Assembly: GCF_000172795.2 (NCBI RefSeq)
Contig: NZ_CP020947.1
Span: 1,367,001-1,431,000, forward strand
Reading direction: 5' to 3'
Source of the DNA: Rhizobium sp. CIAT894
GTDB taxonomy: Bacteria; Pseudomonadota; Alphaproteobacteria; Rhizobiales; Rhizobiaceae
Length of the DNA stretch: 64,000 nt
The notes below the pieces were generated by a model. That model ran no database searches. It saw only the letters and a program-made list of their open reading frames with translations, and was not told the origin of the DNA. How positions within the stretch are numbered: the stretch's first letter is position 1; each line of letters begins with the position of its first letter. Positions 27,100 to 35,648 of the stretch are shown here, piece by piece. The position numbers and the translations under genes are program-made.

Positions 27100-29133
27100 T
27101 TAGAGGTGCTGCTTGGAGAGCCGCTTGCGGTGCAGCTCTTCGGCATTCGGCAACGCATCCTTCGGCAGCCCGAAGATCTGGCCGGGACGGATGCGATCGG
27201 GGTCGACGATCTTGTCCTCGTTGGCGATGTAGATCGTCGTGTAACGAACGCCGAGGCCATAGGTGCGGCGCGAGATCTGCCACAGCGTGTCGCCGCGGCG
27301 AATGATGACCGCCGCATTGTTTGCCGTCAGCGGCGCCTGCTCGATCGTCTTCGGCTGATTGCTCCCGACCTCGTTGGCAGCGGGTGCAGTCGGCTGGGGT
27401 GCCGCAGTGAGCTCGGCGATCAGGCTGCCGAGCTTGTCGAGTGCTGCGCCGACAGACTTCGCATCCCCGGGCAGGCTCTGCAGCAGCTTCAGCGCATTGC
27501 CGGCGACCTGCGAGGCGGAGCCGGATGTTTGCTTGAAGGCGTCCGGCGCATCGGCCGCCGGGCGGAAGTCGGCGACGGAGCGCAGCGCGAATTCCGTTGC
27601 CGAGCGCGCTGCCGCAAGCTGTTCGGCGCCGGGCAGCTTGCCGTCGGCAAACAGCCCCTTCAGCAGGCCGAAGGCCTTGCCGGCTTCGGCCTTGCGCTTG
27701 CCGAGCTCGCCCTCGTCGAGCGGCACCATCGTGGAAGCGCCATCCGCGTCGGCGGGACCGGCTTGCGCGGCGACCCTGACTTGATCGCCGGCCGGGCGAT
27801 TGAAATTCACCGCTGCGCGCACGATCACCTTGCCGACGGGATCGACGACATCGACGCGGATCTTGTGGTCGCCGACCGAAAGCGCCACCACGCCGTCGAT
27901 GACGAAATGGCCGTCGGAACCGGCCGTGTCCTGGCCGACGAGGCTGTCGTCGGCATAACCGATGACCTTGGCGTTGGAGCGCGTCGTGCCGGCAATGAAG
28001 ATCTTGTCGCCTTCGATTTCGACGGCATTGACCATCACATCGGGTGCATTCGTCTTGTCGGGTGCGGCGGTGCCGGGAATGGCCGGTGCCGTCGCAGCAT
28101 TATCGGAAGGGGCGTTACTGAGGTTCGGCGTCTGCAGCGCCAGCTCGCCGGTTGCGGGCGCAGCCGCGGTCTCACCCGCCGCCGGCTGGTCCGCAGTCGG
28201 CGCTATCGGATTGGAGGCATCGGCGACTTCGGTTCCGGCCTTCGGCGCGGTGATGATGCGGCTCGCCGCGCCGGGTTTGGAGACCATGGCGAGCAGATTG
28301 GCGCCATTGCCGTCCTTCGGCACGGAAATGGTCGCGACCTCCTCGGAAAGCGTGCTCTTGCCGTCCTTGCCGGTGAACTTGAGCACGAGCTGGTGGTCGC
28401 CGGCCGAAAGCGGATCGTCGAGAACGGCAGCGAAATCGCCGCTCGCACCGACATCGGCCGTCGTCACCACCTTCTCGCCGTCAAGCACCTCGAGCTTGCC
28501 GTTCGGTTCGGCGGAGCCGGCAATCACCGTCGAGCCGTCGGGCTCGACGCGCAACACGTCGAAGGCCGGAAGCTTCGGGCCGGCAATCGCCGCGGCGTTG
28601 TTTGCAGCAGGGGCGGGCTCGGGCGCGCCGGTCAATGCCGCCTCGGCCTTGACGATGGCGACAAGCGCATCGGCAATGTTCTCCGGCAGCGTCTGGACGA
28701 TGGCGAGCGCCTTCGCGCCGCCTTCCTTAGCCTTGGTCGCAATGGTCTGGGTCGCGGGATCGAGCCCCTCGGGGATTGCGAAATCGGCAAGAGCGGTCAG
28801 CGCCTTGACAGCCTTGGTCTTGGCGGCGGTGAAGACATCGTCGGCCGGGCCTTTGCCGTCGGCAAACAGCGCCTTGAGTTCACTGAGCGACAGGCCGGCA
28901 TCCGCCGACAGGCGCCCCACCTTGTCGGTGACAGCAGCCGCGTCCGCGACGGTCGAGCGCGATGTCTTTGCCGCTTCGTTAACCGTGTTCTTGAGCTCCG
29001 TGCTCGCCTGGTTGATGGCGTCGCCGACCTTGGCTGCATCGCCGCCGATGCGCGGCATGACGAAAAACACCATCAGTAGGATTGCGATTACGAGGACTGC
29101 AAGGGCCAGCAAGCCGGCACGGTTCTTCATCAT
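27100..29133 (-). CDS. LysM-domain envelope protein with mirror-image repeats
   Basis: The 677-aa protein has an N-terminal membrane anchor (residues 7-27), an alpha-helical unit (about 82-166), a beta-rich Ig-like unit (about 188-253), a Pro/Ala-rich linker (about 290-362), a second Ig-like unit (362-431), a second helical unit (about 486-575) and a C-terminal LysM domain (about 610-660, with RRGDTLWQISRRTYG). The two helical units share LFADGK and a similar TLP/SLP end; the Ig-like units share VIAGS/FIAGT, GDF/GHF and GDHQ/GDHK. LysM binds peptidoglycan. It is divergent from a LOG gene. Confidence 0.85.
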   Translation of the reverse strand: MMKNRAGLLALAVLVIAILLMVFFVMPRIGGDAAKVGDAINQASTELKNTVNEAAKTSRSTVADAAAVTDKVGRLSADAGLSLSELKALFADGKGPADDVFTAAKTKAVKALTALADFAIPEGLDPATQTIATKAKEGGAKALAIVQTLPENIADALVAIVKAEAALTGAPEPAPAANNAAAIAGPKLPAFDVLRVEPDGSTVIAGSAEPNGKLEVLDGEKVVTTADVGASGDFAAVLDDPLSAGDHQLVLKFTGKDGKSTLSEEVATISVPKDGNGANLLAMVSKPGAASRIITAPKAGTEVADASNPIAPTADQPAAGETAAAPATGELALQTPNLSNAPSDNAATAPAIPGTAAPDKTNAPDVMVNAVEIEGDKIFIAGTTRSNAKVIGYADDSLVGQDTAGSDGHFVIDGVVALSVGDHKIRVDVVDPVGKVIVRAAVNFNRPAGDQVRVAAQAGPADADGASTMVPLDEGELGKRKAEAGKAFGLLKGLFADGKLPGAEQLAAARSATEFALRSVADFRPAADAPDAFKQTSGSASQVAGNALKLLQSLPGDAKSVGAALDKLGSLIAELTAAPQPTAPAANEVGSNQPKTIEQAPLTANNAAVIIRRGDTLWQISRRTYGLGVRYTTIYIANEDKIVDPDRIRPGQIFGLPKDALPNAEELHRKRLSKQHL

Positions 29134-29288
29134 TATGTCTCCCCAGGCGGCAATTTGCCGTAGTAACGAAAATTGCTAGCGATTCCCGTTGCTTTTCACA
29201 AGCATTCAAAGCAATTAGGCAAGCTAGGCATGCTGCTTTTCAGTCAATTTTCTTGACTGCATTGAAATGGAATAGTTGTTTGCCCCCT

Positions 29289-29912
29289 ATGACCGAGCAA
29301 TCTGTATCGATTCGATCCATCTGCGTTTACTGCGGCTCCAGGCCGGGACGCGATCCCTCCCACATGGCGGCCGGGCGTGCTCTCGGAAGAGAGATCGCCG
29401 AATACGGCCTGCGCCTCGTCTATGGCGGGGGCACCAAAGGCATCATGGGCGCGGTTGCAAGCGGGGTGCTTTCAGGCGGCGGTCAGGTGACAGGTATCAT
29501 TCCCGAATTCCTGATCGATATGGAAGCGACTCGCCACTCGCTCGGTCAGCTCAACGAACTTATTGTAACCCCTGACATGCATGCGCGCAAACATACGATG
29601 TTCGAGCGTTCCGACGCTTTCGTCGCGCTGCCCGGCGGTATTGGCACGCTGGAAGAGATCGTCGAGATCATGACCTGGGCACAGCTCGGTCGTCACGAAA
29701 AGCCGATGGTCTTTGCCAACATCAACGGTTTCTGGGATCCGATGATGGAACTGATGCGTCATATGACCGACGAAGGCTTCCTGCACACCGCCCACCGGGT
29801 GCAGCCGCTCGTCGTCGACGAGATCTCCGGCATCATTCCGGCAATCATGGCCCAGGCAGCCCAGCTCGCCGCCGATCGTGACGGCGAGGATGAGGTGATT
29901 TCGAAGATGTAG
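29289..29912 (+). CDS. LOG-family (TIGR00730) Rossmann-fold protein
   Basis: The 207-aa protein has the LOG signature PGGIGTLEE (residues 115-123) preceded by R100-K101, plus CVYCGSRPG and VYGGGTKGIMG. LOG enzymes cleave the ribose phosphate from cytokinin nucleotides and other nucleoside monophosphates. In a plant-associated bacterium a cytokinin role is possible, but many housekeeping homologues exist. I chose ATG 29289, giving MTEQSVSIRSICVYCGS; the longer frame overlaps the promoter of the LysM gene. Confidence 0.9.
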   Translation: MTEQSVSIRSICVYCGSRPGRDPSHMAAGRALGREIAEYGLRLVYGGGTKGIMGAVASGVLSGGGQVTGIIPEFLIDMEATRHSLGQLNELIVTPDMHARKHTMFERSDAFVALPGGIGTLEEIVEIMTWAQLGRHEKPMVFANINGFWDPMMELMRHMTDEGFLHTAHRVQPLVVDEISGIIPAIMAQAAQLAADRDGEDEVISKM

Positions 29913-29956
29913 GTGGCGTAGCAGCCCCCGGAGCGCCCGCCGTTTCGCGGGCAAAT

Positions 29957-30892
29957 TCAGCTATAGGCCGAAACAAGCTGCGTCACCTGAGATCGCATCC
30001 ATCGATTGGCGGGATCATTGTCGCCTGCCGCCGACCAGACCATCGATATCGGGCTCACCATTAGATCAAGGGGAACTTCGGCCACCGCCAAGCCGAACAG
30101 ACCGGCATACCGCTTCACAATTCTGGTCGGCAGAGTTGCAATCAGGGGCGCTTCGACGACGGCGGTCAGCACGGTGAGGAATTCCGGCGCTGCCACAGAG
30201 ACGTCGAGCCGCACGTTGATCCGCTTCAACGCATCATCAATGCAACCTTCGATGGCGTCCTTCTGGGAAACCAGGGCATGCTTCAGCCCGATATAGACGT
30301 CACGGTCCAAAGTTTCGGGAATATCAAGAAGCTTCGGATTGTAGCAACACATCAGCGACTGCTCGAACAGTAGGCTTCGCCGATGTCTGTTGTTGCCGTC
30401 ATCGTAGCAGCCGACGCCGAGGTCGATGACATTGTCGTCCAGAAGCTTATGGACCAGCTCGGGGTCGACCGCTCGCGCAAGCACTCTGATACCGGGGGCC
30501 GTCTCATTCAACATAGCGGCGAGACGCGGCACGAGCAGCACCTCAAGCTCGCTGGAAAAGCCGATGCGGAATATCTGCTCGGCCTCGCCCGGCTCGAAGG
30601 TCGCAGGGGTTACGATTGCCAGCTGCGTGCGACTGAGTATCTGCTCCACGGCTTCGGCGAAGCGCAGCGCCCGATGGGTCGGCTGCATAACCTGGCCGAC
30701 ACGCACGAACAGCTCGTCCTGAAGCAGGGTCCGGAGAGTGCCGAGATTGTGGCTCATGGCAGGCTGCTGGATTTTCAGCCGGACAGCCGCCTTCGTCACG
30801 CTCCGCTCCTTCATGAGCGCATCGAAGGCGACGAGCAGGTTGAGGTCGAAAGACCACAAATTGAAATGATCGATGGAGACAATTTCATTCAT
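29957..30892 (-). CDS. LysR-family transcriptional regulator
   Basis: The 311-aa protein has an N-terminal winged helix-turn-helix (about residues 18-75, with SVTKAAVRLKIQQPAMSHNL) and a periplasmic-binding-type effector domain (about 105-300). It resembles the NodD/NahR-like group in its HTH spacing, and LFEQSLMCCYNP is a possible effector-domain cysteine pair. It is divergent from the metallo-hydrolase gene with 88 bases between starts, the usual LysR layout, so it probably controls that operon. Confidence 0.88.
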   Translation of the reverse strand: MNEIVSIDHFNLWSFDLNLLVAFDALMKERSVTKAAVRLKIQQPAMSHNLGTLRTLLQDELFVRVGQVMQPTHRALRFAEAVEQILSRTQLAIVTPATFEPGEAEQIFRIGFSSELEVLLVPRLAAMLNETAPGIRVLARAVDPELVHKLLDDNVIDLGVGCYDDGNNRHRRSLLFEQSLMCCYNPKLLDIPETLDRDVYIGLKHALVSQKDAIEGCIDDALKRINVRLDVSVAAPEFLTVLTAVVEAPLIATLPTRIVKRYAGLFGLAVAEVPLDLMVSPISMVWSAAGDNDPANRWMRSQVTQLVSAYS

Positions 30893-30937
30893 CGATTTGA
30901 TCGTTGCACGAATTTTCCCTACTGTCCATAGCCATCA

Positions 30938-30949
30938 GACAGCGCTGTC
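30938..30949. promoter_or_regulatory. Palindrome in LysR/hydrolase divergent region
   Basis: GACAGCGCTGTC is a perfect 12-base palindrome, 45 bases upstream of the LysR start and 31 bases upstream of the hydrolase start. It is a candidate operator; T-N11-A LysR boxes cannot be assigned with confidence here. Confidence 0.45.
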
Positions 30950-30980
30950 CCGGTTCCAGTTCAACTTGAAAGGAAGTTCC

Positions 30981-31874
30981 ATGAGCGATCTTGGAAAGGA
31001 ATATCGTATTGCCGGCGTGACGGTCAGAAAGGTGCAGGAGCAGTATCTGCACAACGTTCCGCCCTCATTTCTCTACCCGACTGCCGGATCCGAGGAGATC
31101 AAGGCGATCGAGCCACGTCTTTCCGCCGTCGATATGGAAGAGGGCCGCGATGCCCTTGTGGTGAGCATCCATAGCTGGCTTGTCAGGACGGCCGACCACG
31201 TCATCCTCATCGACACGGGCTCGGGTAACGATAAGGAAAGACCGCGCAATCTCGCCTTCCATCAGCAGACCATTCCGTTTCTCGACAGGTTGCGCCAGGC
31301 AGGTGTCGAGCCCGAAGACGTCGACTTCGTCATAAATACCCATCTCCACGTCGATCATTCCGGCTGGAATACCGTGCTTGAGGACGGAAGATGGATCCCT
31401 ACTTTCAAAAACGCACGCTACGTCTTCCCGCGCGCCGAGCAGGAATATTATGCGTCGACTGCAAGCCACAACGACGTCAATATTCCCAGCGCCGGCGTCT
31501 ATGAGGATAGCGTGCGGCCGGTGATCGAGGCGGGGCTTGCCGATTTCATCGACGGTGCAGCCGATCCTTTCCTGAAACACTTTACCTTCTTGCCGACGCC
31601 TGGGCACAGCATCGGCCACATGTCGGTTCTGCTGAAGGCGGACAATCAAGCGGCAATCTTCGCCGGCGATGTCATGCACCATCCGATCCAGGTGGAACGG
31701 CCCGACCTCAACACGGTCTTCTGCGAATTCTTGGATCAGGCTGCCCAGTCCAGACGGCGCGTACTCGAACTCGCTGCCGATAATCACGCCATGTACTTCT
31801 CCACGCACTTTCCCGGTTCGTCTGCTGGATATGTCACCCGCGACGGCGAAAAATTCAGGTGGTCCTATGTCTGA
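30981..31874 (+). CDS. Metallo-beta-lactamase-fold hydrolase
   Basis: The 297-aa protein has the metal signature HLHVDHSGW (H121, H123, D125, H126) and later metal ligands in TPGHSIGHMS, FAGDVMHHP and STHFPGS. It is of the lactonase-like MBL group that includes N-acyl-homoserine lactonases, but the substrate is not provable. AAAGGAAG supplies the ribosome site for ATG 30981. Its stop overlaps the next gene start by 8 bases. Divergent LysR and a permease-like gene suggest an inducible catabolic or signal-degrading unit. Confidence 0.87.
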   Translation: MSDLGKEYRIAGVTVRKVQEQYLHNVPPSFLYPTAGSEEIKAIEPRLSAVDMEEGRDALVVSIHSWLVRTADHVILIDTGSGNDKERPRNLAFHQQTIPFLDRLRQAGVEPEDVDFVINTHLHVDHSGWNTVLEDGRWIPTFKNARYVFPRAEQEYYASTASHNDVNIPSAGVYEDSVRPVIEAGLADFIDGAADPFLKHFTFLPTPGHSIGHMSVLLKADNQAAIFAGDVMHHPIQVERPDLNTVFCEFLDQAAQSRRRVLELAADNHAMYFSTHFPGSSAGYVTRDGEKFRWSYV

Positions 31875-32874
31875 CAACAAGCTCGCATCTTCAGCTTTTG
31901 ACGCCGGCGAGATCGTCTTCGACGAGCATTATGTTGATAGCGGAACCGACGGCATCAAGCTCTATCTCCGCAATAAGCGAAGGAAGGATCACAAAGTCTT
32001 TCTCGCGGCTAAAACGATCGTGATGGTGCACGGGGCGACCTTTTCGTCAGGAAGTCTTTACGACGTTCCGTTCAACGGGATGTCCTTCATCGACTTCCTC
32101 GCTCATCGAGGCTTCGATGTCTTTGCGGTTGATGTCCGGGGCTATGGAAAATCGACCCGCCCGCCGGAGATGCAGGCGGCGCCCGATCTCAACCCCCCGC
32201 TTGTCGCCACGGACACCGGCGTCGCCGACTTCGCGACGGCTATCGATTTCGTCCTTCGACTTCGCGGCCTGAAGGCTGTCAACGTCTTTGCAATGTCGTG
32301 GGGCGGTACCGTGGCCGGTGCATATGCTGCGCGCAACTCCGACAAGCTCGTCAAGCTCGCCTTGCTCGCGCCGCAATGGCTCAGTGACGTTGCCATCCCC
32401 ATCGATCAGGGCGGCGCCCTCGGCTCCTACAGGCTTGTTCCCGTCCATGCGGCCCTGGCGCGTTGGCTGGGCACCGCACCCGAATATGCGCGTGAACATC
32501 TTGTGCCTGAGGGCTGGTTCGACCTCTGGGCCGCACTGACCCTCTCGGAGGAGCCGTCGCAGGCCGACAGAGAGCAAGGCAAACTCCGGGCCACCAACGG
32601 GCCGATCCAGGACATCCGCACCTACTGGAGAGCTGGAGCTCCCTATTATCGACCAAGCGAGATTCGCGCGCCGGTGCTGCTGTTGCACGGCGAATGGGAC
32701 GTCGACGTCCCGCTCGATCTGGCGCGGGCCTATTTCGAGCAACTGACCGGCGCCTCCTATAGGCGATGGGTGGAAATCGGGGAGGCGACGCATCTCGCCC
32801 TCATGGAGAGCAACCGCGTGCAGGTCTATTCCGAGGTTGCCCGCTTCTTCGAGGAAGATTTCAAACCGGAATAG
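31867..32874 (+). CDS. Alpha/beta hydrolase
   Basis: The 335-aa protein has MVHGATFSSG (oxyanion region), the nucleophile elbow AMSWGG (S144), an acid in LLHGEWDVDVP and the C-terminal histidine in EATHLALM. These fit an alpha/beta-hydrolase fold esterase or amidase; the substrate is unknown. It overlaps the preceding metallo-hydrolase gene by 8 bases, so the two enzymes are translationally coupled and may act in sequence on a lactone or ester. Confidence 0.86.
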   Translation: MSDNKLASSAFDAGEIVFDEHYVDSGTDGIKLYLRNKRRKDHKVFLAAKTIVMVHGATFSSGSLYDVPFNGMSFIDFLAHRGFDVFAVDVRGYGKSTRPPEMQAAPDLNPPLVATDTGVADFATAIDFVLRLRGLKAVNVFAMSWGGTVAGAYAARNSDKLVKLALLAPQWLSDVAIPIDQGGALGSYRLVPVHAALARWLGTAPEYAREHLVPEGWFDLWAALTLSEEPSQADREQGKLRATNGPIQDIRTYWRAGAPYYRPSEIRAPVLLLHGEWDVDVPLDLARAYFEQLTGASYRRWVEIGEATHLALMESNRVQVYSEVARFFEEDFKPE

Positions 32875-32966
32875 AGTCTGAACGGCGTGGCTCCGGATCG
32901 AATCCGGAGCCCGCTTCCGCCATCAAGCCGGCCGCGCGTTCACCGTCCATCAAACCAGTCGTTCTC

Positions 32967-33899
32967 ATGACAATTCTGATCACCGCCATCCTGGATGCCG
33001 GACGAAGTGCCGTCGACATCGCCATATTCACCTTTCTGCCGCTGATGATCGTGACATTTTCGCTGATGCGCTATCTCGAGGGCATGAGCGCACTGCGATC
33101 AATCGCCGGCAAGGCCAACCCGCTCTTTAGACTTTTCGGCCTGGACGGTTTTGGGGCCTTGGCGATCATCCAACTCAGCCTCGTAAGTTCGGCTGCCCCG
33201 GTTGCTGCCCTGTCGCTGATGGCGCACAAAAGAACATCGGAGAAATTTATGGCCGCCGCCTTTGCGGCAGTGCTTGCGGCGGCGCCGGCAAATGCCAGTT
33301 TCCCGCTCGCAAGTATCGGTATCGATCCGGGCTTGATCATAATAAACGGCGTTTGCGGAGCGCTCGTTGCGTCCACTCTCGCCTGTTGGATCGTTGGGCG
33401 CCGTTCCTTGCCCGGAAAGCCCTGTTCCTGCGACAGGGTGGATGACCACGACCTGGCGAGGCGCGATCTGCTGGCGGCAATAAATCGCGGTGGCGCAGAT
33501 GCCATCGGCGTCGTTTCTGCGATCCTGCCGGTGCTCGTGATCTCAATGGCTCTGGTAAGGCTTACCGAAAGCACAGGCGCACTTTCCGCCTTCACGTGCG
33601 CTGCGCAGCCATTGCTTCAGCTGCTCGGCGCCTCGCAGCAGGATGTCCTCTTCCTGCTCACAAAGTGCCTGGCAGGATCGAGCGCAGCGGTCACCCTGTT
33701 GCTTAGCGCCCACAAGGAACTGAGCCTTCCACCGGAGAAAATCATTCACGGATCCGCATTTCTGCTAAACCCTCTCGATCTTCCCGGCCTTTCCATTCTT
33801 GTCGCTTCGGTGCCGGCGCTCCGCTCGGTGGCGGGGGTTGCCGTCTTGAGCGCATTGACTGGGATTCTCGTCCGCACAGCGCTGCTAGCCTGGCTTTGA
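32967..33899 (+). CDS. Duplicated Gate-domain membrane protein
   Basis: The 310-aa protein has many hydrophobic helices and two similar halves of about 150 residues. In the first, SSAAPVAALSLMAHKRTS is followed by EKFMAAAFA; in the second, GSSAAVTLLLSAHKELSLPP is followed by EKIIHGSAFL. This is the nucleoside-recognition 'Gate' pattern of spore-maturation/nucleoside-transporter relatives. It may export or import a product of the two upstream hydrolases. ATG 32967 lacks a strong ribosome site, so the start could be a little upstream. Confidence 0.75.
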   Translation: MTILITAILDAGRSAVDIAIFTFLPLMIVTFSLMRYLEGMSALRSIAGKANPLFRLFGLDGFGALAIIQLSLVSSAAPVAALSLMAHKRTSEKFMAAAFAAVLAAAPANASFPLASIGIDPGLIIINGVCGALVASTLACWIVGRRSLPGKPCSCDRVDDHDLARRDLLAAINRGGADAIGVVSAILPVLVISMALVRLTESTGALSAFTCAAQPLLQLLGASQQDVLFLLTKCLAGSSAAVTLLLSAHKELSLPPEKIIHGSAFLLNPLDLPGLSILVASVPALRSVAGVAVLSALTGILVRTALLAWL

Positions 33900-33932
33900 G
33901 CCAACGCTCCGGCTCGCGATTAGAGAACGGCG

Positions 33933-34850
33933 CTACATCCTTCCGCGGCTTCCCTTCAGCATCGACCAGCTATAGAGGAACAGCCCCGCCCAGATCAGCG
34001 CGAAGGCGATCATGCGCGCCGTGCCGAGCGGCTCTTGGAAGACGAAGACCGCGATCAGGAAGATCATCGTCGGCGCGATATACTGCATGATGCCGATCGT
34101 CGAAAGCTTCAGGAGCTTGGCGCCGTTGGCATAGATCATCAGCGGCACGGCGGTGATGACGCCGCAGCCGAGCAGCAGTGATGTGTCTGCAAGGCCGGTG
34201 CGATAGAGATGGCCCTGGCCGCTGCCGAATTCGAGATAGAGGATATAAATGAGGGCAGGGCCGCTCAAGATCAGCACTTCGAGGAAGAAGCCCTGGTTCG
34301 GCCCGAGCGGCAGCGTCTTGCGGAACAGCGCATAGAAGCCCCAGCTGATCGCCAGCGTCAGCGCCACCCACGGGATGCCGCCGCTATCGAATGCGAGAAT
34401 GGCGACGGCAAGGGCCGCAAGCGCGATCGCCGCGATCTGCAGCGGCTGCAGCTTCTCCTTCAGCAGCACCGCGCCCAGAAAGATGCTGAACAGCGGATTG
34501 ATGAAATAGCCGAGGGCGGCATCGAGCGAATGGCCGGCGCCGATCGCCCAGACATAGGTGCCCCAGTTGACGGTGATCAGCGAGGCGGTGAGCGCTGCCA
34601 TCGCCAGCATGCGCGGCGAGCGCAGCGCTGTCGCTATATCATTGGTGCGCCCGAGCACGATCAGCACAATGCCTGCCAGCGGCAGCGACCAAACGATGCG
34701 ATGGGCGATCACCTCGGCCGGCGGAATATGCGCCACCGCCTTCATGTAGATCGGCAGGAAGCCCCAGAGCAGATAGGCGGTCAGCGCGAAGGCGAAACCG
34801 CGCGGACTGTCTTCGTTCTTGGCCAGCGGAACGGATACATCGGTCGACAT
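33933..34850 (-). CDS. RarD-type EamA drug/metabolite transporter
   Basis: The 305-aa protein has ten hydrophobic helices and the RarD pattern: GFAFALTAYLLWGFLPIYMK at the start, EVIAHRIVWSLP, NWGTYVWAI and NPLFSIFLGAVLLKEKL. RarD proteins are EamA-superfamily transporters. It converges on the Gate-domain gene with 33 bases between stops. Confidence 0.9.
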   Translation of the reverse strand: MSTDVSVPLAKNEDSPRGFAFALTAYLLWGFLPIYMKAVAHIPPAEVIAHRIVWSLPLAGIVLIVLGRTNDIATALRSPRMLAMAALTASLITVNWGTYVWAIGAGHSLDAALGYFINPLFSIFLGAVLLKEKLQPLQIAAIALAALAVAILAFDSGGIPWVALTLAISWGFYALFRKTLPLGPNQGFFLEVLILSGPALIYILYLEFGSGQGHLYRTGLADTSLLLGCGVITAVPLMIYANGAKLLKLSTIGIMQYIAPTMIFLIAVFVFQEPLGTARMIAFALIWAGLFLYSWSMLKGSRGRM

Positions 34851-35150
34851 CGGGCGTTTCCATCTTTGTTCTTCTTCTGATCCGGCCTAGCTTAAGCGCC
34901 GTGAATAGGCCAATTCATTTCGTTGAATAAAGGCTAAGAGGATTTGAAGCGGATGGGGAAGAATGAACGGATGATAGTGGCAAAGGCTGGTATCGGCCTC
35001 CAAAAATCCGAAGCCTGTTCCAGATTGGGCGACAGGCGGACCAATCGAGGGAACAAACTCGCAAACCCGCTGGTGAGCTGCGCATTCAGTTGACAGGCCC
35101 GGCAGGTTCTTTCATCTGGAACGCCAAGCGCCAGATCAGGAGCCTCTCAC
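34851..35150. other. 300-base spacer between divergent genes
   Basis: This is the gap between the RarD gene (minus) and the GNAT gene (plus). I see no coding region, hairpin or recognisable operator. It must hold both promoters, and CAGGAGCCTCTC just before 35151 is the likely GNAT ribosome site. Confidence 0.5.
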
Positions 35151-35630
35151 ATGACCCTTACCGTACGCCCGGCAACGCCTTCAGACGCGGCAACGATCCT
35201 GCGATTTGTCCGCGAATTGGCCGATTATGAAAAGGCGATCCACGAGGTCGAGGCGACCGAGGAGAGCACGCGTGCGGCAATCTTCGGCGACGGTTCTGTC
35301 ACGCATGCGCTGATCTGCGAACGCGAGGGTCAAGCCATCGGCATGGCGGTTTATTTCTTCAGCTATTCGACCTGGCAAGCGAAGAACGGTCTTTATCTGG
35401 AGGATCTCTATGTAACACCGGATGCGCGCAGCTCGGGCGCCGGCAAGGCGCTGCTGCGGCGCCTGGCGCAGATCGCGCTGGAGAAGGGGTGCGGCCGCTT
35501 CGAATGGAGCGTGCTCGACTGGAACGAACCCTCGATCCGTGTCTACGAGGCGATTGGCGCGGAGCCGCAGAAGGAATGGATCCGCTATCGGATGACGGGC
35601 GAGACGCTTGTGGCGTTTGCCCGCGGTTAG
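35151..35630 (+). CDS. GNAT-family N-acetyltransferase
   Basis: The 159-aa protein has the GNAT acetyl-CoA binding core: YLEDLYVTPDARSSGAGKAL near residues 82-101 (the R/Q-x-x-G-x-G/A motif), and a C-terminal WNEPSIRVYEAIGA. The early region resembles diamine/SSAT acetyltransferases (RELADYEKA), a possible polyamine substrate, though this is not certain. It converges on cimA with 18 bases between the stops. Confidence 0.9.
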   Translation: MTLTVRPATPSDAATILRFVRELADYEKAIHEVEATEESTRAAIFGDGSVTHALICEREGQAIGMAVYFFSYSTWQAKNGLYLEDLYVTPDARSSGAGKALLRRLAQIALEKGCGRFEWSVLDWNEPSIRVYEAIGAEPQKEWIRYRMTGETLVAFARG

Positions 35631-35648
35631 CCGAACCGGCGGAACAGA

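Noticed and set aside
26842..29079. Long plus-strand ORF (745 aa) opposite the LysM gene and the ABC start
   Set aside because: It spans two genes and the terminator between them; Arg/Gly/Leu-rich translation is typical of high G+C shadows.
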